DNA of 6,968 nt. Origin: Planctomicrobium sp. GTDB lineage: Bacteria > Planctomycetota > Planctomycetia > Planctomycetales > Planctomycetaceae. Of the stretch, positions 1 through 6,884 are shown one piece after another (the first letter of the stretch is position 1; each line of letters opens with the position of its first letter). The position numbers and the translations under genes were made by a program. The notes beneath the pieces were generated by a model. That model did no database searches. It was given only the letters and a program-made list of their open reading frames with translations, and was not told the origin of the DNA. Location of the stretch: positions 1 through 6,968 of the forward strand of contig JAJDEL010000619.1 in the NCBI GenBank assembly GCA_029259835.1, in the 5' to 3' direction.

Positions 1-759
1 GGTTCACCGGGTTCCGTCGAGTTGCTTCGTTCTGCCGCGAAGAGAAATCATCTCGGTCTGTTGTTTGAGCCCGCTCTCCCAGATGGACAACTGGCCGGCA
101 ATCGGAAGGGATCTGCAAATTTCCATTTTGTTTGCCACGGGAAGTCGGCTCACGCTGGTCGTCACTTTAATGAAGGTATCAATGCAATAGCGGCTGCAGC
201 CGATCTGGCACTGCGTATTCATACGCTCAATGATCACTGGAAAGGAACGACGGTAAATGTCTCGAGGATTGATGGAGGCGGGCCATTGAATATGATTCCT
301 GACGTGGCTGTCGTGCGGGCCAACGTGCGTTATTCGGAGCCCAGTCTTGAAAATGAGATCGATCTTTCGCTAAGAGAGATTATGAACCAAATCGATCTGA
401 AGCACGACGTCCATAGTGTACGCCACGGAGAGTTCACGACCCCGCCAAAACTATTGGAGGGCACGATGGCGACTATGTTTGAGCAGGTGGTCGCTCGTGG
501 ACAATCCTTGGGTCTGCATCTCAACCACCGCCCTACAGGTGGTGTCTGTGACGGGAATCGATTGGCCAACTGGGGATTGCCAAACATCGACAACCTCGGC
601 GTCCGTGGTGCGGGCATTCATAGTCATGAGGAATTCCTGGTGTTGGACAGCCTGACCGAACGTGCGAAGCTCACTGCGTCGTTACTCATCGGCTGGGCCT
701 CTGGTGAGATTGTATGGCCTCCCACTCTCTACTCAGGAATCAGGAGCAGCGATGAATAA
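1..759 (+). CDS. M20 family metallo-hydrolase, C-terminal part (candidate N-succinylglutamate desuccinylase)
   Basis: This is a partial gene, open at the left window edge, with 252 residues visible before the TAA at 757-759. It belongs to the M20 zinc amidohydrolases (carboxypeptidase G2 / ArgE / DapE relatives). The fragment begins with GSPGSVELL, which in this family directly follows the metal-bridging Glu-Glu pair, so roughly the first 150 residues, including the first His and Asp ligands, lie outside the window. Visible motifs are FEPALPDG (codon 23 of the fragment, probable metal-binding Glu), SAHAGRH (His 51, the dimerisation-domain His that reaches the partner active site), [23 protein letters not shown], and GIHSHEE (His 207, last metal ligand). 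The product is probably cytoplasmic. It is translationally coupled to the next gene by an 8-base overlap. M20 enzymes include DapE, which removes a succinyl group from an amino acid. With AstE missing from the cluster, removal of succinate from N-succinylglutamate is the natural inference. Family assignment is firm; the substrate is inferred. Confidence 0.88.
   Translation, partial: GSPGSVELLRSAAKRNHLGLLFEPALPDGQLAGNRKGSANFHFVCHGKSAHAGRHFNEGINAIAAAADLALRIHTLNDHWKGTTVNVSRIDGGGPLNMIPDVAVVRANVRYSEPSLENEIDLSLREIMNQIDLKHDVHSVRHGEFTTPPKLLEGTMATMFEQVVARGQSLGLHLNHRPTGGVCDGNRLANWGLPNIDNLGVRGAGIHSHEEFLVLDSLTERAKLTASLLIGWASGEIVWPPTLYSGIRSSDE
742..746 (+). promoter_or_regulatory. Ribosome binding site of the aminotransferase gene
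   Basis: AGGAG lies 5 bases before the ATG at 752 and inside the last codons of the M20 gene. It supports ATG 752 over the longer in-frame extension reaching back to 662, which has no comparable signal and would overlap the hydrolase by almost 100 bases. Confidence 0.65.
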
Positions 760-2161
760 TTCTTTGAATCGTGAGGACTCACTGGAAGAAGATCCGAGAA
801 TAGTTGAAGCACGAAAATTGATCCGGGAGGCTGTTGCAGATCATGTGATTCGCATCGACTGCGTTCGTCCCCCGGACCATTCTCTGCAAGAATCTTACGA
901 TCAACTTCTCAAACAATTCGGTGAACTGAGGGGCGGAGGTCTCTATTATCGTTATCTCGGCAGCGGTCTCGGCAACGGAGCCTTGGTTGAATTGGTCGAT
1001 GGCTCCGTCAAATACGACATGATCTCTGGCATCGGCGTTCACATCTACGGACACACTCATATCGGGATGATTGACGAACTCGTACAAGCAGCCATCAGTG
1101 ATACGGTGATGCAGGGGAATCTGCAACAGAATCTCGATTCTCTGAGATTATGTGATGATCTTGTCAGAATTGCGCGGTCAAGTGGATCGGGATTGGAACA
1201 TTGTTTTTTATCGACGAGCGGCGCGACAGCCAACGAAAACGCTCTGAAAATGATGTTTCAGAAAAAACATCCCGCTGACCGTATGCTCACCTTTCGCAAC
1301 AGTTTTTCCGGCCGAACGATGGCGCTTGCGCAGTTGACCGACAGGCCCAAAAATCGAGAAGGGCTCCCAACGACATTGTCGGTTGATTACATCCCGTTCT
1401 TTGACAATGATCAGCCCGCTCAGAGTACGAAAGCGAGTCTTGCTGCACTCAGCGAACATCTTCACCGATACCCTGAGAGTCATGCTGGGATGTGCCTGGA
1501 ATTGATTCAAGGGGAAGGGGGCTACTATTCTGCACCTCGAGAATTTTTCATCGCGTTATTCGATGTATTGAGAGAACACGACATTCCGATCTGGATCGAC
1601 GAGGTCCAAACATTTGGACGAACGTCTCGCATGTTTGCGTTCCAGCATCTGGAACTGGATGAGTATGTTGACGTCGTCACTCTCGGTAAAATGAGCCAAG
1701 TCTGCGCGACTCTTTTCACAAAGGATCTGAAGGCGCGCCCAGGGCTGGTCAGTCAGACTTTTACGGGAGCCACATCTTCCATACGCGCCGCTCAATTCAT
1801 CTTAAAGCAGTTTTGTGAAGGAAATTATCTGGGAGAAAATGGTCGCACCCTCCAGATTCACAATCGATTTGTACAACACTTTGAACGTCTGCATGCCGAA
1901 AACCCAAACAGTATCCGAGGACCGTGGGGAATTGGTGGTATGGTGGCCTTCACCGTCTTCGATGGGAGTGCTGAGCGTACGAAAGACTTTCTCAATCGTT
2001 TGTTCGAGGCCGGTGTGATCGCATTCCCAGCGGGTGCCGAACCGACGCGTGTCCGCATGCTCCCTCCGCTGCTGGTGATGTTGGACAAAGACATCGACGC
2101 GGTCTGTGGCCTTATTGAGAACGTGCTGACTGAATCGAGATTCAGTCCTGATTTGCCCTAA
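752..2161 (+). CDS. Class III PLP aminotransferase in the AstC role (succinylornithine aminotransferase candidate, lysine 6-aminotransferase-like)
   Basis: The product has 469 residues, longer than E. coli AstC (about 406), the excess being largely N-terminal. It is a fold-type I, class III aminotransferase. [13 protein letters not shown] around residues 153-165 is the usual PLP phosphate-binding loop, followed by FRNSFSGRT, then [18 protein letters not shown] contains Asp283, which pairs with the pyridine nitrogen, and TLGKMSQVC contains Lys313, the Schiff-base lysine 30 residues later. TRVRMLPPL near the end holds Arg435, the expected carboxylate-binding arginine. The context after the lysine (SQVC) is not the GGG/P stretch of AstC or ArgD and recalls actinobacterial lysine 6-aminotransferase (GKKTQVCG). 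Its position between the M20 gene and astA implies conversion of N2-succinylornithine plus 2-oxoglutarate to N-succinylglutamate 5-semialdehyde plus glutamate. Lysine or 4-aminobutyrate as substrate cannot be excluded. Family is certain, substrate inferred. Confidence 0.87.
   Translation: MNNSLNREDSLEEDPRIVEARKLIREAVADHVIRIDCVRPPDHSLQESYDQLLKQFGELRGGGLYYRYLGSGLGNGALVELVDGSVKYDMISGIGVHIYGHTHIGMIDELVQAAISDTVMQGNLQQNLDSLRLCDDLVRIARSSGSGLEHCFLSTSGATANENALKMMFQKKHPADRMLTFRNSFSGRTMALAQLTDRPKNREGLPTTLSVDYIPFFDNDQPAQSTKASLAALSEHLHRYPESHAGMCLELIQGEGGYYSAPREFFIALFDVLREHDIPIWIDEVQTFGRTSRMFAFQHLELDEYVDVVTLGKMSQVCATLFTKDLKARPGLVSQTFTGATSSIRAAQFILKQFCEGNYLGENGRTLQIHNRFVQHFERLHAENPNSIRGPWGIGGMVAFTVFDGSAERTKDFLNRLFEAGVIAFPAGAEPTRVRMLPPLLVMLDKDIDAVCGLIENVLTESRFSPDLP
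2128..2147. promoter_or_regulatory. Candidate ArgR-type operator (ARG box) in the 3' end of the aminotransferase gene
   Basis: A 20-bp inverted repeat has two perfect 9-bp arms (GACTGAATC and GATTCAGTC) around a 2-base centre. Its core is TGAAT-CGAG-ATTCA. The known E. coli ArgR box is WNTGAATWWWWATTCANW. All ten specified bases and both outer W positions match, but only one of the four central W positions does. It lies in the last codons of the aminotransferase gene, about 55 bases upstream of the predicted start site of the promoter in the following gap. The same sequence could instead fold in mRNA as an 8-bp stem with a CGAG loop. No U-run follows, so a classical intrinsic terminator is unlikely. 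Confidence 0.45.
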
Positions 2162-2171
2162 TGTCCTAGAA

Positions 2172-2207
2172 GCTGATGTCTATAATGTCAGCAATGAAGT
2201 TCTTCAT
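2172..2207 (+). promoter_or_regulatory. Candidate internal promoter and second operator upstream of astA
   Basis: A perfect -10 consensus, TATAAT, occupies 2181-2186, framed by the short inverted repeat GCTGA (2172-2176) and TCAGC (2188-2192). No good -35 hexamer stands 16-18 bases upstream (17-base spacing gives CTAATG), which would fit an activator-dependent promoter. The predicted start site, near 2193, falls at the edge of a 14-bp palindrome, ATGAAG-TT-CTTCAT (2194-2207), a placement typical of an operator. This second palindrome resembles an ARG box but has a 2-base rather than 4-base centre, so it is not a strict match. The promoter would serve astA-astD-astB separately from the two upstream genes. 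Confidence 0.4.
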
Positions 2208-2238
2208 CAGTTTCTCGCACGGATTGAAACGTGAGTAG
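2185..2238 (+). other. Possible short leader ORF before astA
   Basis: ATG at 2185 (or 2194) opens a frame of 17 (or 14) codons ending at TAG 2236-2238, 6 bases before the astA ATG. The predicted peptide from 2194 is MKFFISFSHGLKRE. No clear ribosome binding site precedes either ATG. The second ATG would be nearly leaderless if transcription starts near 2193. The frame is the same as astA, so the TAG also excludes any upstream extension of astA. An ORF this short can easily arise by chance, and I list it only because of its position. Confidence 0.15.
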
Positions 2239-2244
2239 TTCACC

Positions 2245-3270
2245 ATGTACGTAATACGACCAGTCAGTTCTAGAGATTTCGATCAAATCGTCAGTCTTAC
2301 GAAGTCGACCTCCTTCGGCCTGACGACGCTCCCTCGAGATCCCGAACTGTTGGAAAAACGGATCATCGAGTCGGAGCATTCCTTTGCGAATTTTGAGACT
2401 GGTGAACCAAAAGGGCAGGCATATTTGTTCGTGATGGAAGAGATCGAGACCGGCGCAGTGATTGGTACCTGTGGAATCGTCTCAAAAGTCGGTGGTTTCG
2501 AACCGTTTTATGCGTATCGGATTGAAGCCAGCATCCACGAGTCGGAGACTTTGCAAATACGGAAGGAAATTTCAGTCTTGCACCTGGTCGCCGAGCACAA
2601 CGGTCCCAGTGAGATCGGTAGCTTGTTTCTGCATCCAGATCACCGCCATGCAGGGAACGGGCGACTTCTCTCCCTCTCACGTTTTCTGTTGATGGCAGAG
2701 TTTCCCTTTCTCTTCGATCAGGAAGTGATTGCCGAAATGCGAGGGGTCGTTAATGAGAAAGGAAAGAGCCCATTCTGGGACGCGGTCGGCAAGCATTTCT
2801 TTGATCTGGAATTTCCGAAAGCGGACTACTTGAGCCTCGTTAACAAAGAATTCATCGGAGATCTGATGCCGGTGCATCCGATTTACATCCCACTGTTACC
2901 GCAAGCCGCTCAAGAAGTAATCGGCAAAGTTCACGAGAAGACGCGGCCAGCCCGCGCGATGCTGGAATCCGAGGGATTTCGTTTCGATCAGATGATAGAC
3001 ATTTTCGAAGCGGGACCGATTCTGCATTGCCCTCGAGACGGAATTCGAGCCGTGCAGGAAAGCCAGCAAGCTCTGGTTACTGAAATCGTTGAGAAAATCG
3101 GCAGCGAGAAACGGTGGTTGGTGAGCAGTACTTCACCCGATTTTCGCGTCGTGCAGTGCCATCTCGGCATTCAAAAGTCCGGAATCCAAATTGATCGCGC
3201 AACGGCAGACGCATTGCAAGTCTCCGTCGGAGACGCGGTGCGGTATGTCTCTCCGAAAGCCAAACAGTAA
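2245..3270 (+). CDS. astA: Arginine N-succinyltransferase
   Basis: AstA transfers succinyl from succinyl-CoA to the alpha-amino group of L-arginine, giving N2-succinyl-L-arginine plus CoA, the first step of the AST pathway. The 341 residues match the E. coli length (344) and align end to end with it as recalled: MYVIRPV at the start, GLTTLP (25-30), the acyl-CoA segment SEIGSLFLHPDHR (122-134) followed by GNGRLLSLSRF, EMRGVVNEKGKSPFW (164-178), and LMPVHPIYIPLL (207-218). H230 in IGKVHEKT corresponds to the His given as catalytic in E. coli AstA (H229). Only one subunit gene is present, unlike the paired aruF/aruG of Pseudomonas. The start is set by alignment and by an in-frame TAG at 2236. 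The ribosome binding site is weak (GTGAG, 2231-2235). The gene is separated from the aminotransferase by 83 bases and from astD by 11. Confidence 0.96.
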   Translation: MYVIRPVSSRDFDQIVSLTKSTSFGLTTLPRDPELLEKRIIESEHSFANFETGEPKGQAYLFVMEEIETGAVIGTCGIVSKVGGFEPFYAYRIEASIHESETLQIRKEISVLHLVAEHNGPSEIGSLFLHPDHRHAGNGRLLSLSRFLLMAEFPFLFDQEVIAEMRGVVNEKGKSPFWDAVGKHFFDLEFPKADYLSLVNKEFIGDLMPVHPIYIPLLPQAAQEVIGKVHEKTRPARAMLESEGFRFDQMIDIFEAGPILHCPRDGIRAVQESQQALVTEIVEKIGSEKRWLVSSTSPDFRVVQCHLGIQKSGIQIDRATADALQVSVGDAVRYVSPKAKQ

Positions 3271-3281
3271 AGGATAGTGCG

Positions 3282-4751
3282 ATGGACGTCACAGGCCGTA
3301 ATTTCATTGCCGGAGAATGGGTGCAAGCCACGGGGGCAGCGTTCGCATCGCAGAATCCCGCCACTGGAGTTGAAATCTGGAACGGTCACTCGTCTACGGA
3401 ATTAGACATCGATTCTGCTGTTCTGGCTGCCAGACACGCTGCCAAAGACTGGTCGTGGCGACCGCTGAGGGAACGTATTCGCATCATCGAAGCGTTCGGA
3501 AAACAGTTGGAATCTCAACAGGAAAACCTTGCGTCAGTAATCAGCCAGGAAGTCGGAAAGCCGCTGTGGGAAGCCCGAACCGAAGTGCAGGCGATGATCG
3601 GTAAAATCGAAGTCTCTGTGAACGCGTACTGCGAACGGAGGTCGAAGTCATCTATCGATCTGCTTGGCGTTCGAGGAGTGACGCGTTATAAGCCGCACGG
3701 TGTGCTCGCAGTTTTTGGTCCCTATAACTTCCCTGGGCATATCAGCCACGGACACATTGTTCCCGCCCTGCTCGCCGGGAACACGGTCGTATTCAAACCG
3801 AGTGAACTGACACCGCGAGTCTCTGAATTCACAATGCAGTTATGGGAACAGGTCAATCTTCCAGATGGTGTCTTGAATCTTGTTCAAGGGGATCGTGAAA
3901 CAGGCGTTGCCCTTGTGGCGCATTCCGGACATAACGGTGTCCTGTTCACCGGAAGTTTGAAAGCAGGCTTGTCAATCTCTCGTGCGCTGGTCGACCGGCC
4001 GGAAGTCATTGTTGCGCTCGAACTGGGAGGAAACAATCCGCTTGTCGTTCATGACGTCAACAACATTGCAGCTGCGGTCTACACGACGATTCAATCGGCT
4101 TATGTCACGTCCGGACAGCGTTGCACGTGCGCCCGTCGGCTGATCGTCCCAGACGGGAATGACGAATTCCTGGACCGACTGCACGAAACGATTCCTCGAC
4201 TCTTAGTCGGTCCACCGGAGAGTGAACCTCAGCCGTTCATGGGACCGCTGATCCACTCAGAGGCAGTCGATTCTGTTCTAGCTGAACAAAATCGACTTAT
4301 CGCATCCGGCGGAGTCTCGCTTTCCAAATCGGAACGTTTACCGCTTGGTGACGCCTTCATCTCCCCGGGATTGATTGATGTCACTCTAGTCCCTGATCGA
4401 AAAGATGAAGAAGTCTTCGGACCGCTGCTGCAACTGGTTCGCGTGCCAGATTTTGAAGCCGCGATTGTAGAGGCGAACCATACAAAGTACGGCCTGGTCG
4501 CGGGATTACTTTGTGAAGATCGGGAATTGTACGAACAATTTTCTCGTGCAGTGGATGCCGGATTGATCAACTGGAATTCTCAGACAACCGGCGCCAGTGG
4601 TCGTCTGCCGTTCGGCGGAACCGGTCGTAGCGGCAACCATCGGCCGGCGGGTTACTTCATGATCGACTCCTGCAATGTTCCGGTCGCTTCATTGGAGCGA
4701 GAATCTCTTGAGCTTCCTGAAACGTTACTGCCCGGAGTGTCGTTATCGTGA
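3282..4751 (+). CDS. astD: N-succinylglutamate 5-semialdehyde dehydrogenase
   Basis: AstD performs NAD-dependent oxidation of N-succinyl-L-glutamate 5-semialdehyde to N-succinyl-L-glutamate, the fourth AST step. The 489 residues compare with 492 in E. coli. Aldehyde dehydrogenase landmarks appear in order: FGPYNFPGHISHGHIVPALL (NAD-site entrance and oxyanion Asn), NTVVFKPSELTPR (cofactor-binding Lys), FTGSLKAG, VALELGGNNPLV with general base Glu247, and SGQRCTCARRL with nucleophile Cys281. EEVFGPLLQL and INWNSQTTG...PFGG...SGNHRP follow near the C-terminus. The Glu-to-Cys spacing of 34 equals that of E. coli AstD (243 and 277). GQRCTCARR and GNHRP separate it from ordinary aldehyde dehydrogenases. 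The ribosome binding site AGGA (3271-3274) is 7 bases before the ATG. The stop overlaps the astB GTG start by 4 bases, so the two are probably translationally coupled. Confidence 0.96.
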   Translation: MDVTGRNFIAGEWVQATGAAFASQNPATGVEIWNGHSSTELDIDSAVLAARHAAKDWSWRPLRERIRIIEAFGKQLESQQENLASVISQEVGKPLWEARTEVQAMIGKIEVSVNAYCERRSKSSIDLLGVRGVTRYKPHGVLAVFGPYNFPGHISHGHIVPALLAGNTVVFKPSELTPRVSEFTMQLWEQVNLPDGVLNLVQGDRETGVALVAHSGHNGVLFTGSLKAGLSISRALVDRPEVIVALELGGNNPLVVHDVNNIAAAVYTTIQSAYVTSGQRCTCARRLIVPDGNDEFLDRLHETIPRLLVGPPESEPQPFMGPLIHSEAVDSVLAEQNRLIASGGVSLSKSERLPLGDAFISPGLIDVTLVPDRKDEEVFGPLLQLVRVPDFEAAIVEANHTKYGLVAGLLCEDRELYEQFSRAVDAGLINWNSQTTGASGRLPFGGTGRSGNHRPAGYFMIDSCNVPVASLERESLELPETLLPGVSLS

Positions 4752-6070
4752 AGTCCTACGAAGTCAACTTCGATGGTCTGGTCGGTCCCACGCATCATTT
4801 CGGGGGACTCTCACCTGGCAATATCGCGTCGCAAGAGCATCGGCTGCACACGTCCTATCCGCGGCAGGCTGCCCTCGAAGGTTTAAAGAAAATGAAACAG
4901 CTGGTTGACCTGGGAATTCCGCAGGCCGTGCTTCCACCCCATGCACGTCCCGATATTTCTTTTTTGCGGGAGCACGCCTTCACAGGGACCGACGCGAAGG
5001 TCATTGAGCAAGCGTTAAAAACTCGTGCCGATCTTTTATCTATCGCTTACAGTGCTTCAGCAATGTGGGCTGCCAATACCGCCACAGTTTCCCCAAGCGC
5101 AGATACCAGAGACCGACGCGTTCAGATCACGCCGGCGAATTTAATCTCTACGACTCATCGGCAACTGGAGTCCGCTTTCACAACGAAACTGTTGCGGACG
5201 ATCTTTGCCGATCCAACTCATTTTTGCGTTCACAACCCGTTGCCGAATGATTCGAAATTTGCAGACGAAGGAGCTGCCAATCATTCCCGTTTTTGCCATT
5301 CACACAATGCTCCAGGCTTGGAGATGTTTGTCTACGGTCGCAACGGATCCGAATTGTTACCGCAAAAGTTTCCTGCCCGCCAGACGCGCGCATCCGGCGA
5401 GCGAATCGCGAGCCAGCACGGTCTGCTGCATGATCGCACTCTGTTTGTCCAACAAAACCCGGCTGCTATCGATGCCGGCGTGTTTCACAACGATGTCATT
5501 GCCGTCGCCAACGAACACGTGCTGTTGTGTCACGAGCACGCTTACTTCAATCAATCTCAAATCATGAAGCAACTCTCCGAAAAATTCTCGGAGTTACACC
5601 TCATCGAAGTCGCTGCGACAGATCTTTCAATCGAGGACGCCGTGCAGACATATCTCTTCAACAGCCAGCTTGTCACGCTTCCTCAGGGAACCATGATGCT
5701 GCTCTGCCCAATCGAATGTGCCGAGCACGAACAAGTGCGGCTTGTACTTGATCGAATCCTCAGTGATGGTGGCCCGATTACCGAAGTGAAATACGTTGAT
5801 GTCCGTCAAAGCATGCAGAATGGCGGAGGTCCGGCCTGCCTACGACTGCGGGTCGTGCTTACGGAGGACGAACTGGAAGCCATCCATCAACCGGTGATAC
5901 TGACAGGCGATCTCTTTGAGCGGCTCACCGGTTGGATCAAAAAACATTATCGTGAAGAATTAACGATCGAATCGCTTGGCGATCCTCAGTTGTTAGCGGA
6001 GGGACATGAGGCCCTGAACGAAGTGTCACAGATCCTCGAATTGGGACCAATCTACCCGTTCCAGAATTGA
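4748..6070 (+). CDS. astB: N-succinylarginine dihydrolase
   Basis: AstB hydrolyses N2-succinyl-L-arginine to N2-succinyl-L-ornithine, CO2 and two NH3, the second AST step and the one that releases guanidino nitrogen. The 440 residues compare with 447 in E. coli. It belongs to the amidinotransferase/deiminase (pentein) fold. The catalytic triad is visible at Glu174 (DEGAANHSR), His247 (GVFHNDVIAV) and Cys364 (NGGGPACLRLRVVL), matching E174/H248/C365 of E. coli. Other signature blocks are VNFDGLVGPTHHFGGLS at the start, PSADTRD, PARQTR, FVQQNP, and LGPIYPFQ at the C-terminus. GTG 4748 is chosen because the conserved VNFDGLVG begins five codons later, as in E. coli. GGAG at 4734-4737 is a suitable ribosome binding site. 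It is the last plus-strand gene and converges on the DUF1338 gene. Confidence 0.96.
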   Translation: MKSYEVNFDGLVGPTHHFGGLSPGNIASQEHRLHTSYPRQAALEGLKKMKQLVDLGIPQAVLPPHARPDISFLREHAFTGTDAKVIEQALKTRADLLSIAYSASAMWAANTATVSPSADTRDRRVQITPANLISTTHRQLESAFTTKLLRTIFADPTHFCVHNPLPNDSKFADEGAANHSRFCHSHNAPGLEMFVYGRNGSELLPQKFPARQTRASGERIASQHGLLHDRTLFVQQNPAAIDAGVFHNDVIAVANEHVLLCHEHAYFNQSQIMKQLSEKFSELHLIEVAATDLSIEDAVQTYLFNSQLVTLPQGTMMLLCPIECAEHEQVRLVLDRILSDGGPITEVKYVDVRQSMQNGGGPACLRLRVVLTEDELEAIHQPVILTGDLFERLTGWIKKHYREELTIESLGDPQLLAEGHEALNEVSQILELGPIYPFQN

Positions 6071-6080
6071 AGTCGATGTG

Positions 6081-6884
6081 CTATGTCTTCCGGCGATCTG
6101 TACTCTCGAAGATTTTGTCCGCACTTTGAGTGATGAACCCCGGGAACGTTTTGCCGTCTGGCAGTTGATAGCGGCGAGCAAATTCGTAATAGCAACTTGG
6201 AATACGATGGAGTCCATCCGCGAACGGTACGTCGATCTCAGCTGCAAGCGTCGATGACTGCTCCAGATATTCCTCTGGCGAACCTTTGATTTCGCCTCCC
6301 GCGGAGTTGAGCTCGAAACCGTTTGATTTGAGAAACTCGTTCAAATCTTCCAACTTGTCGATTGTACTCAGCTTATTCACCAACACTGTAAAATGATTCG
6401 CACAAAATCCGAATGCGGACAGCCAGCCTGCATACTCACTTTCTTGCACCAGTTGTTCGTACGTCGTGTAATCAATATCCCAAGGCCGTCCCATTGCACA
6501 GAAATCATCCCGTTCATAGGTCTCTGGTAAGATTTGATCAATGAACCCAGTGACTTTTTCTTGCAGCCTCTCCGACATATCTCTCAGTTTAAGCTGACTG
6601 ATAAAAATTTTCGGACGCTGCGGATCAGAGTGTTCGAAGTGCCGGGCGACCAGATGTTTGTTGGGGAACTCGTATTCCCCCTGTGGAAGATATCCTGCGT
6701 TGAGAAACGGACGAGCCAGAAAGTCGATATCGACTCTTGGATCATCGAATGTGCGGAAGGCAATATGGTCGTTGAGGATGACTTCTCCAGATTCGGCCAA
6801 CAGTTGATGAATCGCTTCAGCCTGCGGATTCATCCGACGAAATAAAGCCCAGAGGCGATCAAAAAGATTATCAATGTCTACCAT
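6081..6884 (-). CDS. Short DUF1338 / HglS-like protein (putative Fe(II) 2-oxo acid dioxygenase-decarboxylase)
   Basis: This is a minus-strand gene of 267 residues. The family includes HglS (YdcJ), which converts 2-oxoadipate to D-2-hydroxyglutarate in bacterial lysine catabolism and has a vicinal-oxygen-chelate-like fold. HglS is about 460 residues, so this is a short version. The expected metal triad is visible: His40 in NDHIAFRTF, His164 in CANHFTVLVN and Glu234 in IPSCYYEFARRY, corresponding to H70, H226 and E294 of HglS. Arg44 keeps the His+4 spacing of HglS Arg74. The start ATG (6884-6882) has a strong AGGAG 8 bases upstream. Its stop is 10 bases from that of astB. It is therefore not in the ast transcript, though proximity suggests a role in amino-acid or oxo-acid breakdown. 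Oxygenase chemistry is inferred from the intact triad; the substrate is unknown. Confidence 0.83.
   Translation of the reverse strand: MVDIDNLFDRLWALFRRMNPQAEAIHQLLAESGEVILNDHIAFRTFDDPRVDIDFLARPFLNAGYLPQGEYEFPNKHLVARHFEHSDPQRPKIFISQLKLRDMSERLQEKVTGFIDQILPETYERDDFCAMGRPWDIDYTTYEQLVQESEYAGWLSAFGFCANHFTVLVNKLSTIDKLEDLNEFLKSNGFELNSAGGEIKGSPEEYLEQSSTLAAEIDVPFADGLHRIPSCYYEFARRYQLPDGKTFPGFITQSADKIFESTDRRKT

Noticed and set aside
662..751. Upstream in-frame extension of the aminotransferase to ATG 662
   Set aside because: It would overlap the M20 gene by nearly 100 bases with a peptide lacking family similarity. ATG 752 has AGGAG 5 bases upstream and gives the usual short overlap.
2128..2160. Palindrome at the end of the aminotransferase gene read as an intrinsic terminator
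   Set aside because: The stem is AT-rich and followed by CTGATTTGCCC rather than a U-run, and it lies before the stop codon. An operator or mRNA hairpin is more likely.
3077..3389. Minus-strand open frames across the astA/astD junction
   Set aside because: They lie opposite two strongly conserved enzymes, have low-complexity Arg/Ser-rich translations and no family motif. They are shadows of the plus-strand codons.
4229..4570. 113-codon minus-strand frame inside astD
   Set aside because: It is Ser/Thr/Arg-rich, without recognisable motifs, and fully antisense to conserved AstD sequence.
5575..5593. Inverted repeat CTCCGA / TCGGAG within astB
   Set aside because: It has only 6-bp arms around a 7-base loop in mid-gene, well within chance expectation and with no regulatory context.
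6534..6845. 103-codon plus-strand frame opposite the DUF1338 gene
   Set aside because: It is antisense to the conserved N-terminal half of DUF1338, including the His40 motif. It has no similarity I recognise and no good ribosome binding site.
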